From Burkholderiales bacterium (GTDB lineage: Bacteria > Pseudomonadota > Gammaproteobacteria > Burkholderiales > Thiobacteraceae), in the NCBI GenBank assembly GCA_023511995.1, contig JAIMAL010000011.1, positions 25,453-89,452 on the forward strand: a stretch of 64,000 nt of DNA, written 5' to 3'. Shown piece after piece: positions 20,239 through 29,364 of this stretch. Below the pieces are notes generated by a model. The model ran no database searches. It was not told the DNA's origin and saw nothing but the letters and a program-made list of their open reading frames with translations. How positions within the stretch are numbered: position 1 is the stretch's first letter; every line of letters starts with the position of its first letter. Position numbers and translations under genes: made by a program.

Positions 20239-22173
20239 TCAGCGGAGCTCAAGAATCGTTTCGAAAAGCAGGCTGCCGGTCTGGATCACCTTCGCCGCGG
20301 CCTGATAGGCCTGCTGGTAGCGGAGCAGATTGGCCGCCTCCTCGTCGAGATTCACCCCCGAGAGCTCCTGCTGCGCCTGTTTGGTCTGGGTGAGCAGCGC
20401 GGCCTGGGCCTTGGCGTTGATCTGGACTTCCTGGGAGCGCGTGCCCACCGCGCTCACCATCTGGCTGTAGGCGCCCTGATAGGTGGCGGTGAAGCCGGCA
20501 ACGAGGTTGCGGATTTGCAGCGCGGCAAGCTCCAGCGCATTGCGGCCGTCGGCGATGCCGCCCGTGTTGGGGCCGATGGTGAAGGTGTCGCCGGCAGCCG
20601 GCGAGCCGTTGATCTGGACGATCCAGCCGTTGTAGCTGATGTTGGCCCCTGGTGTGTAGGTCAGCCCCGTGGGGTTTCCCGTTCCTGTCCCCGTGACATC
20701 GTAGGTGGTGGGACTGGTGAAGGTGATGGTCACCGGCTGGAGCAGGTTGGGATTGAGGGGCGGCTGGCTGGTGGCATCCACGGTGCCCGGCGTGATGGTG
20801 CCGCTGCCCGTGTTGGAAGCGCTTGCCTGGGCTCGAATGGGGGCGGCGGCGGCGATCCGGTTCACGTCGGTGATGGCAACAGAAACATCCCGCGCGCCAT
20901 AGCGGGTGGGCAGCACGAGGAAGCTGTCTCCATCATTGGGGGTGCCACTCATGGAAAGCACGAGGCCGGGGATGGCGGTGGCCAGCGTACCCGGGGCAAC
21001 GACGCTGCTCGTGTGGTTGAGCAGATCCTCGACCAGATAGTCATTGGTGCCGGACCGGTAGGTGAGCCGGTAGCTGCCCGTGGTGAGTGCAGCAGCCCCG
21101 GCATTGGTGGTGTCAAGGGTGGCGGTGAGAATGCCGCTCCCCGTGTTGTTGCTGCTTGCCTTTGCCGTGGGGGAAGTGCTGGCAATGGTGAAGAAATTGC
21201 CACCCAGGGCACCCAGCAGGTCCTGCCCCAAGCGATGCTGGTTGTTGAAGGTCTCGGCAAGCACCAGAGCGACGCGACCCAGGCCGTTCTGCGCCGCCTC
21301 CAGCACTTCGCGCCGGAAGGCGAGCAGCCCGCCCAGGCGGCCGCCGGTGAGGTCGCTTTCATTGAGGGGAATCTGTCCACTGCTGCCCGCTTTGAGCACC
21401 ACCTCCAGGTTGTCGGCATCGAGGGGCGAGCGGACGGCGGCGAGCTGGAAGGCCACCTGTCCCACCACCAGGGGCTGGCCGTTGCCGATGAAGACATTGA
21501 AGGTGCCGTCGTCCTGTTTCACCACGCTGGCCCGGACCCGCTCGTTCAATTCGGCAATGAGCTGGTCCCGTTGATCGAGAAGATCGTTGGGGGGTTGCCG
21601 GTTGGTGTTGAGGGCGAGCACGATTTTCTCGTTGATCTGGGCGATCTGGCTGGCGTAGCTATTGATTTCCGCCGTCACCGCGGCAAGCTGGGTGTTCACC
21701 CCCTGGCGGATGCCCTGCAGTCTCTCATCCAGCGCATGGAAGCGGGCGACGAGGGCCTCCGCGCTGGAAAGCATGAGCTGGCGCGCCGGCACCGAGGCGG
21801 GATCGTTGGCCACGGTATGGACGGCGGTGAAGAACTGCTGCAACGCCGGCGCGAGCCCCGAGTCGGGGTCGCCGAGGAGGTTGTCCACCTGGCGCACCTG
21901 GAAGGAATAGGTGTCGAAAAAGGCGCTCTGGGCCGTGGCCGCCAGCACCTGGTTGTCCAGGAACTCGTTGTAGATGCGCTTGACGGTGTCCACCTTCGCC
22001 CCCTGGCCCAGCCAGCCGGCGCCGGTGCTGAAGGGAAGAAGGGTGGACTGGGTGATCTGTTGCCGGTGAAAGCCCGGGGTGTTCACATTGGCGATGTTGT
22101 GCTGGGTGGTCACCAGGCCATATTGGGCCACGTTGAGGGCACGCACGCCGATATCGATGATGCTGCTGGTCAT
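20239..22173 (-). CDS. flgK: Flagellar hook-associated protein 1 FlgK
   Basis: 644 residues. The N-terminal rod/hook-type segment includes LNVAQYGLVTTQHNIANVNT (about 13-32) and the FHRQ motif. The conserved C-terminal end has SGVNLDEEAANLLRYQ and LLFETILEL. The long Thr/Gly-rich middle is the variable D2-D3 region. It forms the first hook-filament junction ring. A sigma28-like promoter lies in the 76-base gap behind flgJ. Confidence 0.97.
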   Translation of the reverse strand: MTSSIIDIGVRALNVAQYGLVTTQHNIANVNTPGFHRQQITQSTLLPFSTGAGWLGQGAKVDTVKRIYNEFLDNQVLAATAQSAFFDTYSFQVRQVDNLLGDPDSGLAPALQQFFTAVHTVANDPASVPARQLMLSSAEALVARFHALDERLQGIRQGVNTQLAAVTAEINSYASQIAQINEKIVLALNTNRQPPNDLLDQRDQLIAELNERVRASVVKQDDGTFNVFIGNGQPLVVGQVAFQLAAVRSPLDADNLEVVLKAGSSGQIPLNESDLTGGRLGGLLAFRREVLEAAQNGLGRVALVLAETFNNQHRLGQDLLGALGGNFFTIASTSPTAKASSNNTGSGILTATLDTTNAGAAALTTGSYRLTYRSGTNDYLVEDLLNHTSSVVAPGTLATAIPGLVLSMSGTPNDGDSFLVLPTRYGARDVSVAITDVNRIAAAAPIRAQASASNTGSGTITPGTVDATSQPPLNPNLLQPVTITFTSPTTYDVTGTGTGNPTGLTYTPGANISYNGWIVQINGSPAAGDTFTIGPNTGGIADGRNALELAALQIRNLVAGFTATYQGAYSQMVSAVGTRSQEVQINAKAQAALLTQTKQAQQELSGVNLDEEAANLLRYQQAYQAAAKVIQTGSLLFETILELR

Positions 22174-22221
22174 GACCGGTCTCCCGTCGAGACCGGGCTC
22201 TGCCCGGTTTCGACCATTGGG

Positions 22222-22248
22222 TTAACGGCAGGGCGGGGGATTTCTTGA
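22222..22248 (-). promoter_or_regulatory. Sigma28 (FliA) promoter for flgK-flgL
   Basis: On the minus strand TCAAGAAA, exactly 11 bases, then GCCGTTAA. Against TAAAGTTT-N11-GCCGATAA the -10 matches 7 of 8. The -35 is weaker, but its first half (TCAAG) resembles the flgM site in this window. It ends about 49 bases before the flgK ATG. Confidence 0.7.
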
Positions 22249-22249
22249 A

Positions 22250-23149
22250 TCACGCCAGGGCCTCCCGGAACAGGCTGCTCGTCATCACCCGCGCAAGCTT
22301 CTCTTCATAGGCCGGATCGGTGGCATAGCCCGCCTCCCGCAAGGCCCTGGCGAAGGTGGCAAAGTCGGCGGCGCCCACGGCGGCCGCGTAGCGGCGGGAT
22401 TGGGTCAAAAGCCGCGCATAGTCGGCGAAGGCTTCGGCATAGGAGGAGTAGGCGCGGAAGCGGGCCGTGCGGAGCCTGGGCAGGCCGTTTTCGTATTCCG
22501 TGGTGGTGACCTCCACACTGGGACCGGACCAGTCTGCCCCGGCCTTGATGCCGAACACATTGTGACTTGCGCGCCCATCGGGCAGCCGTATTTGCCGCTG
22601 TCCCCAACCGGATTCCAGCGCCGCCTGGGCGACCAGGAAGGCTGGGGGAACCCTGACCTGACGCGCTGCGGCCACAGCCGGCTCCCAGACTGCCTCGACG
22701 AAGGCCTTTGCCGTCGCCGGGCGCGGCGCGGCTGGAAGGAGGGGAGTGATGTCGCTGCCCGGCAACTCACCCTTTACGGGAGGGGCTGGGGGCTGCCGGC
22801 GCAGGGGCAATGCCTCCGGTGAGGCCGCAGGCGCATGGGGCGCGCGGGTTTGGGCCTGCAGCTGGGCGGCGAGTTTATCGGCAAGCCCCAGCCCCTTGCC
22901 CGACTGAACGAGGCTGCGGGCAAGCTGCTGATCCGCCAGTTCGCGATAGAGGCGGGTGGCCTCACTGTCCAGGGGACCGCCCGGGATGCTGGCGCGCATG
23001 TTTCTGAGCATGAGCTCGAGAAAAAGGCTTTCGAATTCTCGGGCGATGTCCTTCAGGCTGGAGGTCTCCTCCACCGTCGCCTTGCGCCGCAGGGCGGTGA
23101 TCGCCCGCGGGTCGGCGGCAAGCAAAGGGGCATCGGCGAGGGGAAGCAT
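22250..23149 (-). CDS. flgJ: Flagellar rod-capping protein / muramidase FlgJ
   Basis: 299 residues in two parts. The N-terminal rod-scaffold domain (about 30-105, REFESLFLELMLRNMR) is followed by a C-terminal glucosaminidase domain (about 150-299, QAALESGWGQ and NVFGIKAG). It opens the peptidoglycan for the growing rod. The full two-domain form is typical of beta- and gammaproteobacteria. Its start overlaps the flgI stop by one base (TGATG). Confidence 0.96.
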   Translation of the reverse strand: MLPLADAPLLAADPRAITALRRKATVEETSSLKDIAREFESLFLELMLRNMRASIPGGPLDSEATRLYRELADQQLARSLVQSGKGLGLADKLAAQLQAQTRAPHAPAASPEALPLRRQPPAPPVKGELPGSDITPLLPAAPRPATAKAFVEAVWEPAVAAARQVRVPPAFLVAQAALESGWGQRQIRLPDGRASHNVFGIKAGADWSGPSVEVTTTEYENGLPRLRTARFRAYSSYAEAFADYARLLTQSRRYAAAVGAADFATFARALREAGYATDPAYEEKLARVMTSSLFREALA

Positions 23150-24255
23150 CAGATGATCTCCAGTTCGGCGCGCAGGGCACCCGCCGCCTTCATCGCCTGC
23201 AGGATGGCGAGCAGGTCCTGGGGGGTGGCCCCCACCGCATTCAAAGCCTTCACCACTTCGGCGAGATTGACACTGGTGGGGATGGTGACGAGATTGCCTT
23301 TTTCCGCTTTCACCTCGATTCTCGCCTGCTCGGTGACCACGGTCTGACCGCCGGCCAGGGGCGCGGGCTGACTCACGCGGGGCTCGCTGGTGATGGTCAC
23401 CGACAAATTGCCATGGGCCACGGCGCAGGTGTCCACCTGCACGGCCTGATTCATGACCACCGAGCCGGTGCGGGCGTTGAGCACCACCTTGGCCGGGGCA
23501 TCGCCGCCGATCACGTTGAGGTTCTCCACCTGGGCGAGGAAGGCCACCCGGGCACTGGCCTCGCGGGGGGCGCGCACCTGGATGAGGCGCCCGTCCAGGG
23601 CTGTCGCCATGCCGGGGCCGAAGGCGTTGTTGATGGATTGCACGACGCGGTTGGCGGTGGTGAAGTCGGCCTGGTTGAGCTCCAGATGCACCACGTCCCC
23701 CTGGCCCAGGGGCGTGGGCACGACGCGTTCCACGGTGGCGCCGGCGGGAATGCGCCCCGCGCTCAGGTGGTTGACGGTGACACTGCTGCCCGCCGCCGCG
23801 GCGCCGGCTCCGCTGACCAGGACATTGCCCTGGGCGATGGCATAGACCTGCCCGTCGGCACCCTTGAGGGGCGTCATGAGCAGGGTGCCACCGCGCAGGC
23901 TTTTCGCATTGCCGAGGGAGGAGACGGTCACGTCGATGGTCTGCCCCGGCTTGGCAAAGGGCGGCAGGCTCGCCGTGACCATCACCGCGGCGACGTTCTT
24001 GAGTTGCAGGCCTCCCGCCACCGAGGGCGGCAGGTTCACGCCGAGCTGGGTCAGCATGTTGGCGATGCTTTGCACCGTGAACGGCGTCTGGGTGGTCTGG
24101 TCGCCGCTGCCGTCCAGCCCCACCACCAGGCCGTAACCGATGAGCTGATTGCTGCGCACCCCCTGCACCATGGCCAGATCCTTGATGCGTTCCGCCGCGG
24201 CAAGGGCCGGCAAAAAGGTGAGGAGCAGGAGGATGAGGATGCGACGGGTCGCCAT
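23149..24255 (-). CDS. flgI: Flagellar P-ring protein FlgI
   Basis: 368 residues with a Sec signal peptide ([15 protein letters not shown], about 6-21), then the strongly conserved [20 protein letters not shown] region and GLDGSGDQT. It forms the ring in the peptidoglycan layer around the rod. It lies between flgH and flgJ, 12 bases after flgH. Confidence 0.97.
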   Translation of the reverse strand: MATRRILILLLLTFLPALAAAERIKDLAMVQGVRSNQLIGYGLVVGLDGSGDQTTQTPFTVQSIANMLTQLGVNLPPSVAGGLQLKNVAAVMVTASLPPFAKPGQTIDVTVSSLGNAKSLRGGTLLMTPLKGADGQVYAIAQGNVLVSGAGAAAAGSSVTVNHLSAGRIPAGATVERVVPTPLGQGDVVHLELNQADFTTANRVVQSINNAFGPGMATALDGRLIQVRAPREASARVAFLAQVENLNVIGGDAPAKVVLNARTGSVVMNQAVQVDTCAVAHGNLSVTITSEPRVSQPAPLAGGQTVVTEQARIEVKAEKGNLVTIPTSVNLAEVVKALNAVGATPQDLLAILQAMKAAGALRAELEII

Positions 24256-24267
24256 GGCATGGCCTCC

Positions 24268-24924
24268 TCAGAAGGGCAGGAAGGTGAGGAAGAAGCGGGC
24301 GAGCCAGCCCATGATCTGGGCCTCGTCCACATAGCCGCTGCCCCGGTACTCGATGCGGGCATCCGCCACCTGGGTGGAGGAGACGGTGTTGCCGAAGCCA
24401 ATGGTGGCAGGATCCACCACGCCGGAGAAGCGGATGTATTCCGTGCCCTGGTTGATGCCCAGTTGTTTCTCCCCGGAGACCAGGAGATTGCCGTTGGGCA
24501 GCACCTCGATCACCGTCACCGTGATGGTGCCGGTGAAGGTGTCACTGCTGTTGCTTTCTCCCTTGCCTTCGAATTTGTGGTTGCCGGAAGTGGACAACTC
24601 CATGCCCTGGAAGGACTTGCCGGGCAGACCGAGGATGGTGGGTACACTGACCGCATTGCTGCTCTGGCGGCTGGCGGAACTATTGCCTTTCTTCGTCGCC
24701 GCCGTCTTCTCGTTGATCTGGATGGTGAGGATGTCGCCCACATTGCGTGCCCGCTTCATCTCGAAGAGGGAAAGCGCCGTATTGGCGGAATAGATGGCGC
24801 CATCGGTTCTCTCCGGGGCCGCTGCCGGCGCGGGCCGCGCCGTCATGGGCTGGTGCACGTTGGTGGGGGGCACGGTGCTGCAGGCGGTGGTCAGAAAGGC
24901 GGCGAGGAGAAGCAGGCGTTTCAT
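24268..24924 (-). CDS. flgH: Flagellar L-ring lipoprotein FlgH
   Basis: 218 residues. A lipoprotein signal (MKRLLLLAAFLTTAC, Cys15) precedes the FlgH domain, with MKRARNVGDILTIQI and the C-terminal GYVDEAQIMGWLARFFL. It forms the outer-membrane ring through which the rod leaves the cell. It follows flgG by 9 bases. Confidence 0.97.
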   Translation of the reverse strand: MKRLLLLAAFLTTACSTVPPTNVHQPMTARPAPAAAPERTDGAIYSANTALSLFEMKRARNVGDILTIQINEKTAATKKGNSSASRQSSNAVSVPTILGLPGKSFQGMELSTSGNHKFEGKGESNSSDTFTGTITVTVIEVLPNGNLLVSGEKQLGINQGTEYIRFSGVVDPATIGFGNTVSSTQVADARIEYRGSGYVDEAQIMGWLARFFLTFLPF

Positions 24925-24933
24925 GGTGTCACC

Positions 24934-25716
24934 TCACAGTTGCGCTAGGCGCTGCAGCATCTGGTCGGAGGCGGTGATGGCGCGCGAATTGAGTTCGAAG
25001 GCCCGCTGCGCCTCGATCATTTTCACCAGTTCCTCCGCCACATTGACGTTCGAGGTTTCCAGGTAGCCCTGGTTGAGCACGCCCAGCCCGTTGGTGCCGG
25101 GCGTGTTGGTGGAGGGCGCGCCGGAGGCGGCGGTTTCCAGATAGAGGTTTTCCCCCATGCCTTGCAGACCGGCGGGATTGATGAAACTCGCCAGTTGCAG
25201 CTGGCCCACCTGCACCGGTGTGGGATTGCCCGCCTGCTGCACGGAAATGATGCCGTCAGGGCTCACGGTGATGCTCAAGGTGTTGGCGGGGATGGTGATG
25301 GCCGGCGCAACGGTGTAGCCGCTTGCCGTCACCAACTGACCCTGGCTGTTGATCTGGAAAGACCCATCGCGGGTGTAGGCCGTCGTGCCATCGGGCAGGG
25401 TGATCTGGAAAAAGCCGTTGCCGTTGATGGCGAGGTCGAGGGGGTTGCCCGTCTGGGTGAGGTTGCCCTGGGTGAAGATGCGTTCCGTGGCGATGGGGCG
25501 CACCCCGGTACCCAGTTGCAGGCCGGAGGGAATCTCCGACTGCTGGGAGGATTTCGCCCCGGGCTGGCGCAGGGTCTGGTAGAGCAGGTCCTCGAACACG
25601 GCACGGCTGCGCTTGAAGCCGGTGGTGCTGACGTTGGCGAGATTGTTGGCGACCACGTCGATGTTGAGCTGCTGGGCATCGAGCCCGGTCTTGGCGATCC
25701 AGAGGGAACGAATCAT
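24934..25716 (-). CDS. flgG: Flagellar distal rod protein FlgG
   Basis: 260 residues. The start [20 protein letters not shown] and the [11 protein letters not shown] motif are typical of FlgG, as are the C-terminal [20 protein letters not shown] and the helix around [12 protein letters not shown]. It builds the distal rod. Six bases separate it from flgF. Confidence 0.97.
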   Translation of the reverse strand: MIRSLWIAKTGLDAQQLNIDVVANNLANVSTTGFKRSRAVFEDLLYQTLRQPGAKSSQQSEIPSGLQLGTGVRPIATERIFTQGNLTQTGNPLDLAINGNGFFQITLPDGTTAYTRDGSFQINSQGQLVTASGYTVAPAITIPANTLSITVSPDGIISVQQAGNPTPVQVGQLQLASFINPAGLQGMGENLYLETAASGAPSTNTPGTNGLGVLNQGYLETSNVNVAEELVKMIEAQRAFELNSRAITASDQMLQRLAQL

Positions 25717-25722
25717 GATGCG

Positions 25723-26466
25723 TTATCCATTGAGGTTGAGCAGGGCCGCGGCCTTGGCGGCATTCTGTTCGGCGTTTTGCAAAAGCTTCATCTGCATGTC
25801 GAACTGACGCTGCAGGGAGATGAGGCTCACCAGGATTTCCGCCGGATTCACGTTGCTGGTCTCCAGCGCCCCCACGTGCAGGAACACCGTGTCATCGGCT
25901 GGCGCACGTCCCCCGTTGGCCAACCGGAACAGGCCATCCTCGCCCCGCACCAGGTCGCCCTCCGGCGGGTTGACCAGCTTGATGCGTCCCACCTCGGTGA
26001 GCTGGTTTTTCTGATTGGTGCCGGGCACCGTCGACAGGGTGCCGTCCTTGGCGATGGTGAGCTCCGTATCCGGCGGCACGGAAATGGGGCCAGCATCCGA
26101 AAGCACATTGAAACCGTCCCGGGTCTGCAGCACGCCATTGGCGGTGAGCTGCAGGCTGCCATTGCGGGTATAGGCCTCGGAACCATCCGGCGCCTGCACG
26201 GCGATCCAGCCGCGGCCATTGATGGCCACATCCAGAGGCCGCCCCGTGGTCTGGATGACACCGGGCCGGAAATCCGTTCCCACCGTGGCATCCACCGCAT
26301 AGGTGCGGGTGGGCAGCAACGCGCCCACCACGGGCACGGCGCGGAAGGCGTCGAGCTGCGCCCGGAAGCCCGGTGTGCTGATATTGGCCAGGTTGTGGCT
26401 GTTGGTGGCCTGCTGCGCCAGCACGTTGCGGGCCCCAGTCATGGCGAGATAAATGAGGCGGTCCAT
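25723..26466 (-). CDS. flgF: Flagellar proximal rod protein FlgF
   Basis: 247 residues with the rod/hook N-terminal pattern (MDRLIYLAMTGARNVLAQQA, SHNLANISTPGF) and the C-terminal LETSNVNPAEILVSLISLQR. It is part of the proximal rod. It lies in operon order between flgE and flgG. Confidence 0.96.
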   Translation of the reverse strand: MDRLIYLAMTGARNVLAQQATNSHNLANISTPGFRAQLDAFRAVPVVGALLPTRTYAVDATVGTDFRPGVIQTTGRPLDVAINGRGWIAVQAPDGSEAYTRNGSLQLTANGVLQTRDGFNVLSDAGPISVPPDTELTIAKDGTLSTVPGTNQKNQLTEVGRIKLVNPPEGDLVRGEDGLFRLANGGRAPADDTVFLHVGALETSNVNPAEILVSLISLQRQFDMQMKLLQNAEQNAAKAAALLNLNG

Positions 26467-26476
26467 GGTTCAGCGC

Positions 26477-27709
26477 TTAGCGCAGGTTGACCAGGGTCTG
26501 CAGCACGGCGTCCTGGGTCTTGATGGTTTGCGCATTGGCCTGGTACACCCGCTGGGCGGTGATCATGGCCACCAGCTCCGCGGTGAGGTCCACCGTCGAA
26601 TCCTCGGTGGCGGAGGACTGCACCACGCCCAGGCTGCCTGTGCCCGGTGCCCCCACCAGGGGTTGACCGGAAGCCGCGGTTTCGGCGTAGAGGGTGTTGC
26701 CCAGGGGCTGCAGGCCCTGGGGATTGGTGAAGTTGGCCAGCACCACCTGACCCTGCGGCTTGTTCTGGCCATTGGAATAGCGGGCCTGGATCACGCCTTT
26801 GTCATCAATGGCAAAACCGGTCAGGCGTCCCGAGGTGTAGCCATCCTGGGTGATGGCATTCACCGAGAAGGGACTGCCGAACTGGGTGGAGCCGGTGAAA
26901 TCCAGAGTGAAATTGAGGGCGGCCGCCCCTGTGCCCAGGGTGCCGGCGGGGATGGTGATCGCCGTCGGCGTCCAGCCTGTCAGCGCGCCTGCCGTATCAA
27001 AGTTGAGCGTGGTGGTGGGTGTGGGGCTGAGCAGGGTGGTGGTGCCCGCCGGGTTGGTCAGGCTGGTGTAGACCTCCCAGGTATTGCTTGCCGTCTTGCG
27101 GAAATAGAAGGTGTAGGTCTGCGCATTGCCCAGGCTGTCGTAGAGGGTCATGGAGGTGGAGCTGTTGTAGGTGGTGGGGTCCAGATAGTTGAACGGGTTG
27201 GTGGGCGGCGTCTGCCGCGAATCCAGATTCACCAGCACATTGGCATTGGCAGTGGCGGAGGGGGCAATGTCGGCCTGGGAAAGCTGCAGATTCACCAGCG
27301 CGCCGGGCAGAATCTGGCCCAGGGAATTGGCGGCGTAACCGGTGAGTTTCTCCCCGGCGGCGGTGACGATGTAGCCGTCCTTGTCCAACTGGAACTGGCC
27401 ATTGCGGGTGTAGTAGATGGTGCCCTGCTGATCCACCCGGAAAAAGCCCTTGCCATTGATGGCGATGTCCAGGGGATTGTTGGTGATGGTGATGTTGCCC
27501 TGGGTGAACTGGGTGGCGATGGTGGCCACCTTGGTGCCGATGCCCGCGGCAAGTCCCGTCGCGCCGGCGAGGGAGGCGGCATAGACATCGGCGAACTGCG
27601 CCTGGGAGGCCTTGAAGCCGACGGTGGAGGCGTTGGCTACGTTGTTACCGATCACATCCAGGCTCTTGGCCGCGGCATTCAGTCCGGAAAGTCCTTGCTG
27701 GAAGCTCAT
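26477..27709 (-). CDS. flgE: Flagellar hook protein FlgE
   Basis: 410 residues. The ends are conserved (MSFQQGLSGLNAAAKSLDVI with IGNNVANASTVGFK; C-terminal MITAQRVYQANAQTIKTQD) and the central Thr/Ser/Asn-rich part is variable and surface exposed. It polymerises into the universal joint. SD-like GGAG precedes the ATG, 22 bases after flgD. Confidence 0.97.
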   Translation of the reverse strand: MSFQQGLSGLNAAAKSLDVIGNNVANASTVGFKASQAQFADVYAASLAGATGLAAGIGTKVATIATQFTQGNITITNNPLDIAINGKGFFRVDQQGTIYYTRNGQFQLDKDGYIVTAAGEKLTGYAANSLGQILPGALVNLQLSQADIAPSATANANVLVNLDSRQTPPTNPFNYLDPTTYNSSTSMTLYDSLGNAQTYTFYFRKTASNTWEVYTSLTNPAGTTTLLSPTPTTTLNFDTAGALTGWTPTAITIPAGTLGTGAAALNFTLDFTGSTQFGSPFSVNAITQDGYTSGRLTGFAIDDKGVIQARYSNGQNKPQGQVVLANFTNPQGLQPLGNTLYAETAASGQPLVGAPGTGSLGVVQSSATEDSTVDLTAELVAMITAQRVYQANAQTIKTQDAVLQTLVNLR

Positions 27710-27731
27710 GGTGTTCTCCTTCTCGGCTCGG

Positions 27732-28385
27732 CTACATGATCTGTTTGATCTGGCTCAGGGTCACCGACCCCAGCCCAAGCAAATTGAGTTCCACGTTGTC
27801 CCGGTCGAGGCTCACGCTGGTCACCGTGCCGTGACTGAAGCGGGTCGCGGTCACCGGCTGGCCGTTTTGCGTGGCCTGGATTTCGAAGCGGTAAGTGCCC
27901 TCGGCGGCAGCGGTCCCGTCATCACGGAGGCCATCCCACTGGAAGACATTCATGCCCGCCGGCTGCGGCCCCAGGTCATTGGCATAGACGAGCTGGCCGT
28001 TGCCGTCCTTGATCTGCACCAGGACATGGTCGGCGGGGCCGGCGAGCTCGAAACCGGCCAGGGCCCTGCCGCCCGTCAGCAAAAGGAGGCTGCCCTCGGT
28101 GAGCACCCCGCGGCCAATCATGCCTGCCGCCTGCAGGGACTGGGCGGTGTTGAAGCTGGCGCTCAGGGATTGCAGAAGCTGGGCGAGCTTGTTGATGCCG
28201 GTGACCGTGGAAAGCTGGGCCATCTGCGAGGTGACCTGGGCATTGTCCAGGGGGTTCAAGGGATCCTGGTTGCGCATCTGGGCAATGAGGAGCTTCAGGA
28301 ACCGGTCCTCGGTGGCGACCACGGTGTCAGTGGGGCGCACGCTGGAACCGGGTGTCGTGGCAGCAAGCGGGTTGATGGCAGTCAT
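27732..28385 (-). CDS. flgD: Flagellar hook cap / hook assembly protein FlgD
   Basis: About 217 residues. FLKLLIAQMRNQDPLNPLDN and TSQMAQLSTVTGI are the FlgD signature at the N-terminus, followed by the Ig/tudor-like cap domain. It scaffolds hook growth. The start is probably ATG 28385 (MTAINPLAA), which has AGGA six bases upstream. ATG 28400, which overlaps the flgC stop as ATGA, would add five residues. Confidence 0.95.
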   Translation of the reverse strand: MTAINPLAATTPGSSVRPTDTVVATEDRFLKLLIAQMRNQDPLNPLDNAQVTSQMAQLSTVTGINKLAQLLQSLSASFNTAQSLQAAGMIGRGVLTEGSLLLLTGGRALAGFELAGPADHVLVQIKDGNGQLVYANDLGPQPAGMNVFQWDGLRDDGTAAAEGTYRFEIQATQNGQPVTATRFSHGTVTSVSLDRDNVELNLLGLGSVTLSQIKQIM

Positions 28386-28396
28386 CATCCATCCTT

Positions 28397-28810
28397 TCAC
28401 TGACCCAGGGTCAGCAGCTTGAGCATCATGGTTTTGGCGGTGTTCATGACGTCCACGTTGTTCTGGTAGGAGCGGGAGGCGGAAATCATGTTCACCATCT
28501 CGTCCACCACGTTGACGTTGGGATAGGTGACATAGCCATCCCGGTCGGCGGCGGGATGGCGGGGATCATAGACCCGGCGCAGGGGAGAGGGATCTTCCAC
28601 CACCTCCCGCACCACCACCGCCGCGCCCTGGCTGAGACCCGCACCGCTTAGGGGGATGGCCTGGAAGACCACCTGTTTGGCCCGGTAGGGGCCGCCATTG
28701 GCGCTGGTGGCACTCTCCGCATTGGCCAGGTTGCTTGCCACCACGTTGAGGCGCTGGGACTGTGCGGTCAGGGCGCTGGCGGCGATGTTGAAGACATTGA
28801 AAAGGGACAT
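28397..28810 (-). CDS. flgC: Flagellar proximal rod protein FlgC
   Basis: 137 residues with [20 protein letters not shown] and NLANAES at the N-terminus and the C-terminal [20 protein letters not shown]. It is a proximal rod subunit, between flgB and flgD. Confidence 0.97.
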   Translation of the reverse strand: MSLFNVFNIAASALTAQSQRLNVVASNLANAESATSANGGPYRAKQVVFQAIPLSGAGLSQGAAVVVREVVEDPSPLRRVYDPRHPAADRDGYVTYPNVNVVDEMVNMISASRSYQNNVDVMNTAKTMMLKLLTLGQ

Positions 28811-28819
28811 GGGCGTGCC

Positions 28820-29212
28820 TCACTGGGTGCGCAGGGCGGCCTTGAGGTGTTGGATTTCCACGTTGAGCAGGCGCACGAGGGCTTCATAGCGCAGGGCGTT
28901 TTCCGCAAACTGGGCACGCTCCCGGTCCATGTCCACGGTATTGCCGTCGATGTTGCCCTGCACGTCGGTGCGATAGAGCACCGCTACGCCAAAGGGCCCG
29001 CTGTTGCTTGCCGTAAGATGGCGCGGATGGGTGGTGCGAAGCGCCGAGCCCGCCAGGGCCTGGTGCAAGGCCTGGCCGAAGTCGATGTCCACCGCCTTGT
29101 AATGGGGCGTATCGGCATTGGCGATGTTGGAGGCCAGCAATTGCTGGCGGTAACTCCGCAGCTTGAGCGCAACCGCATAGTCATCGAATGCGTGTTCCAG
29201 TTTGCCGATCAT
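28820..29212 (-). CDS. flgB: Flagellar proximal rod protein FlgB
   Basis: 130 residues with LKLRSYRQQLLASNIANADT and PHYKAVDIDF, the FlgB signature, and the C-terminal RAQFAENALRYEALVRLLN. It is the first gene of the flgBCDEFGHIJKL run. A good sigma54-type promoter lies 36-51 bases before its ATG, and GAGGACC serves as ribosome-binding site. Confidence 0.97.
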   Translation of the reverse strand: MIGKLEHAFDDYAVALKLRSYRQQLLASNIANADTPHYKAVDIDFGQALHQALAGSALRTTHPRHLTASNSGPFGVAVLYRTDVQGNIDGNTVDMDRERAQFAENALRYEALVRLLNVEIQHLKAALRTQ

Positions 29213-29247
29213 GGCGGTCCTCTTTGTCTCTTGGCTGCGAGAGCACT

Positions 29248-29263
29248 AGCAGCAAGCGTGCCA
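29248..29263 (-). promoter_or_regulatory. Sigma54 (RpoN) promoter for the flgB operon
   Basis: On the minus strand TGGCACGCTTGCTGCT. Against TGGCACG-N4-TTGC it matches 10 of 11 fixed bases, with the GG and GC pairs at the required spacing. The predicted transcript start is about 25 bases before the flgB ATG. The activator (FlrC/FleR-like) is not in the window. Confidence 0.78.
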
Positions 29264-29364
29264 GGCGGCGGAGGTCATGGCCGCGGCGGGTTTTCCACTT
29301 CTGGATGGGGGTTTGTGGCGGGGCGGAAGAAAAACGGCAAGGGCGGCCGGCAAAGTTTGCCGGC

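Noticed and set aside
19468..22248. A 926-codon open frame antisense to flgL and flgK
   Set aside because: Gly/His/Glu-rich shadow of two clear flagellar genes; no family pattern, and the spacing fits only the minus-strand genes.
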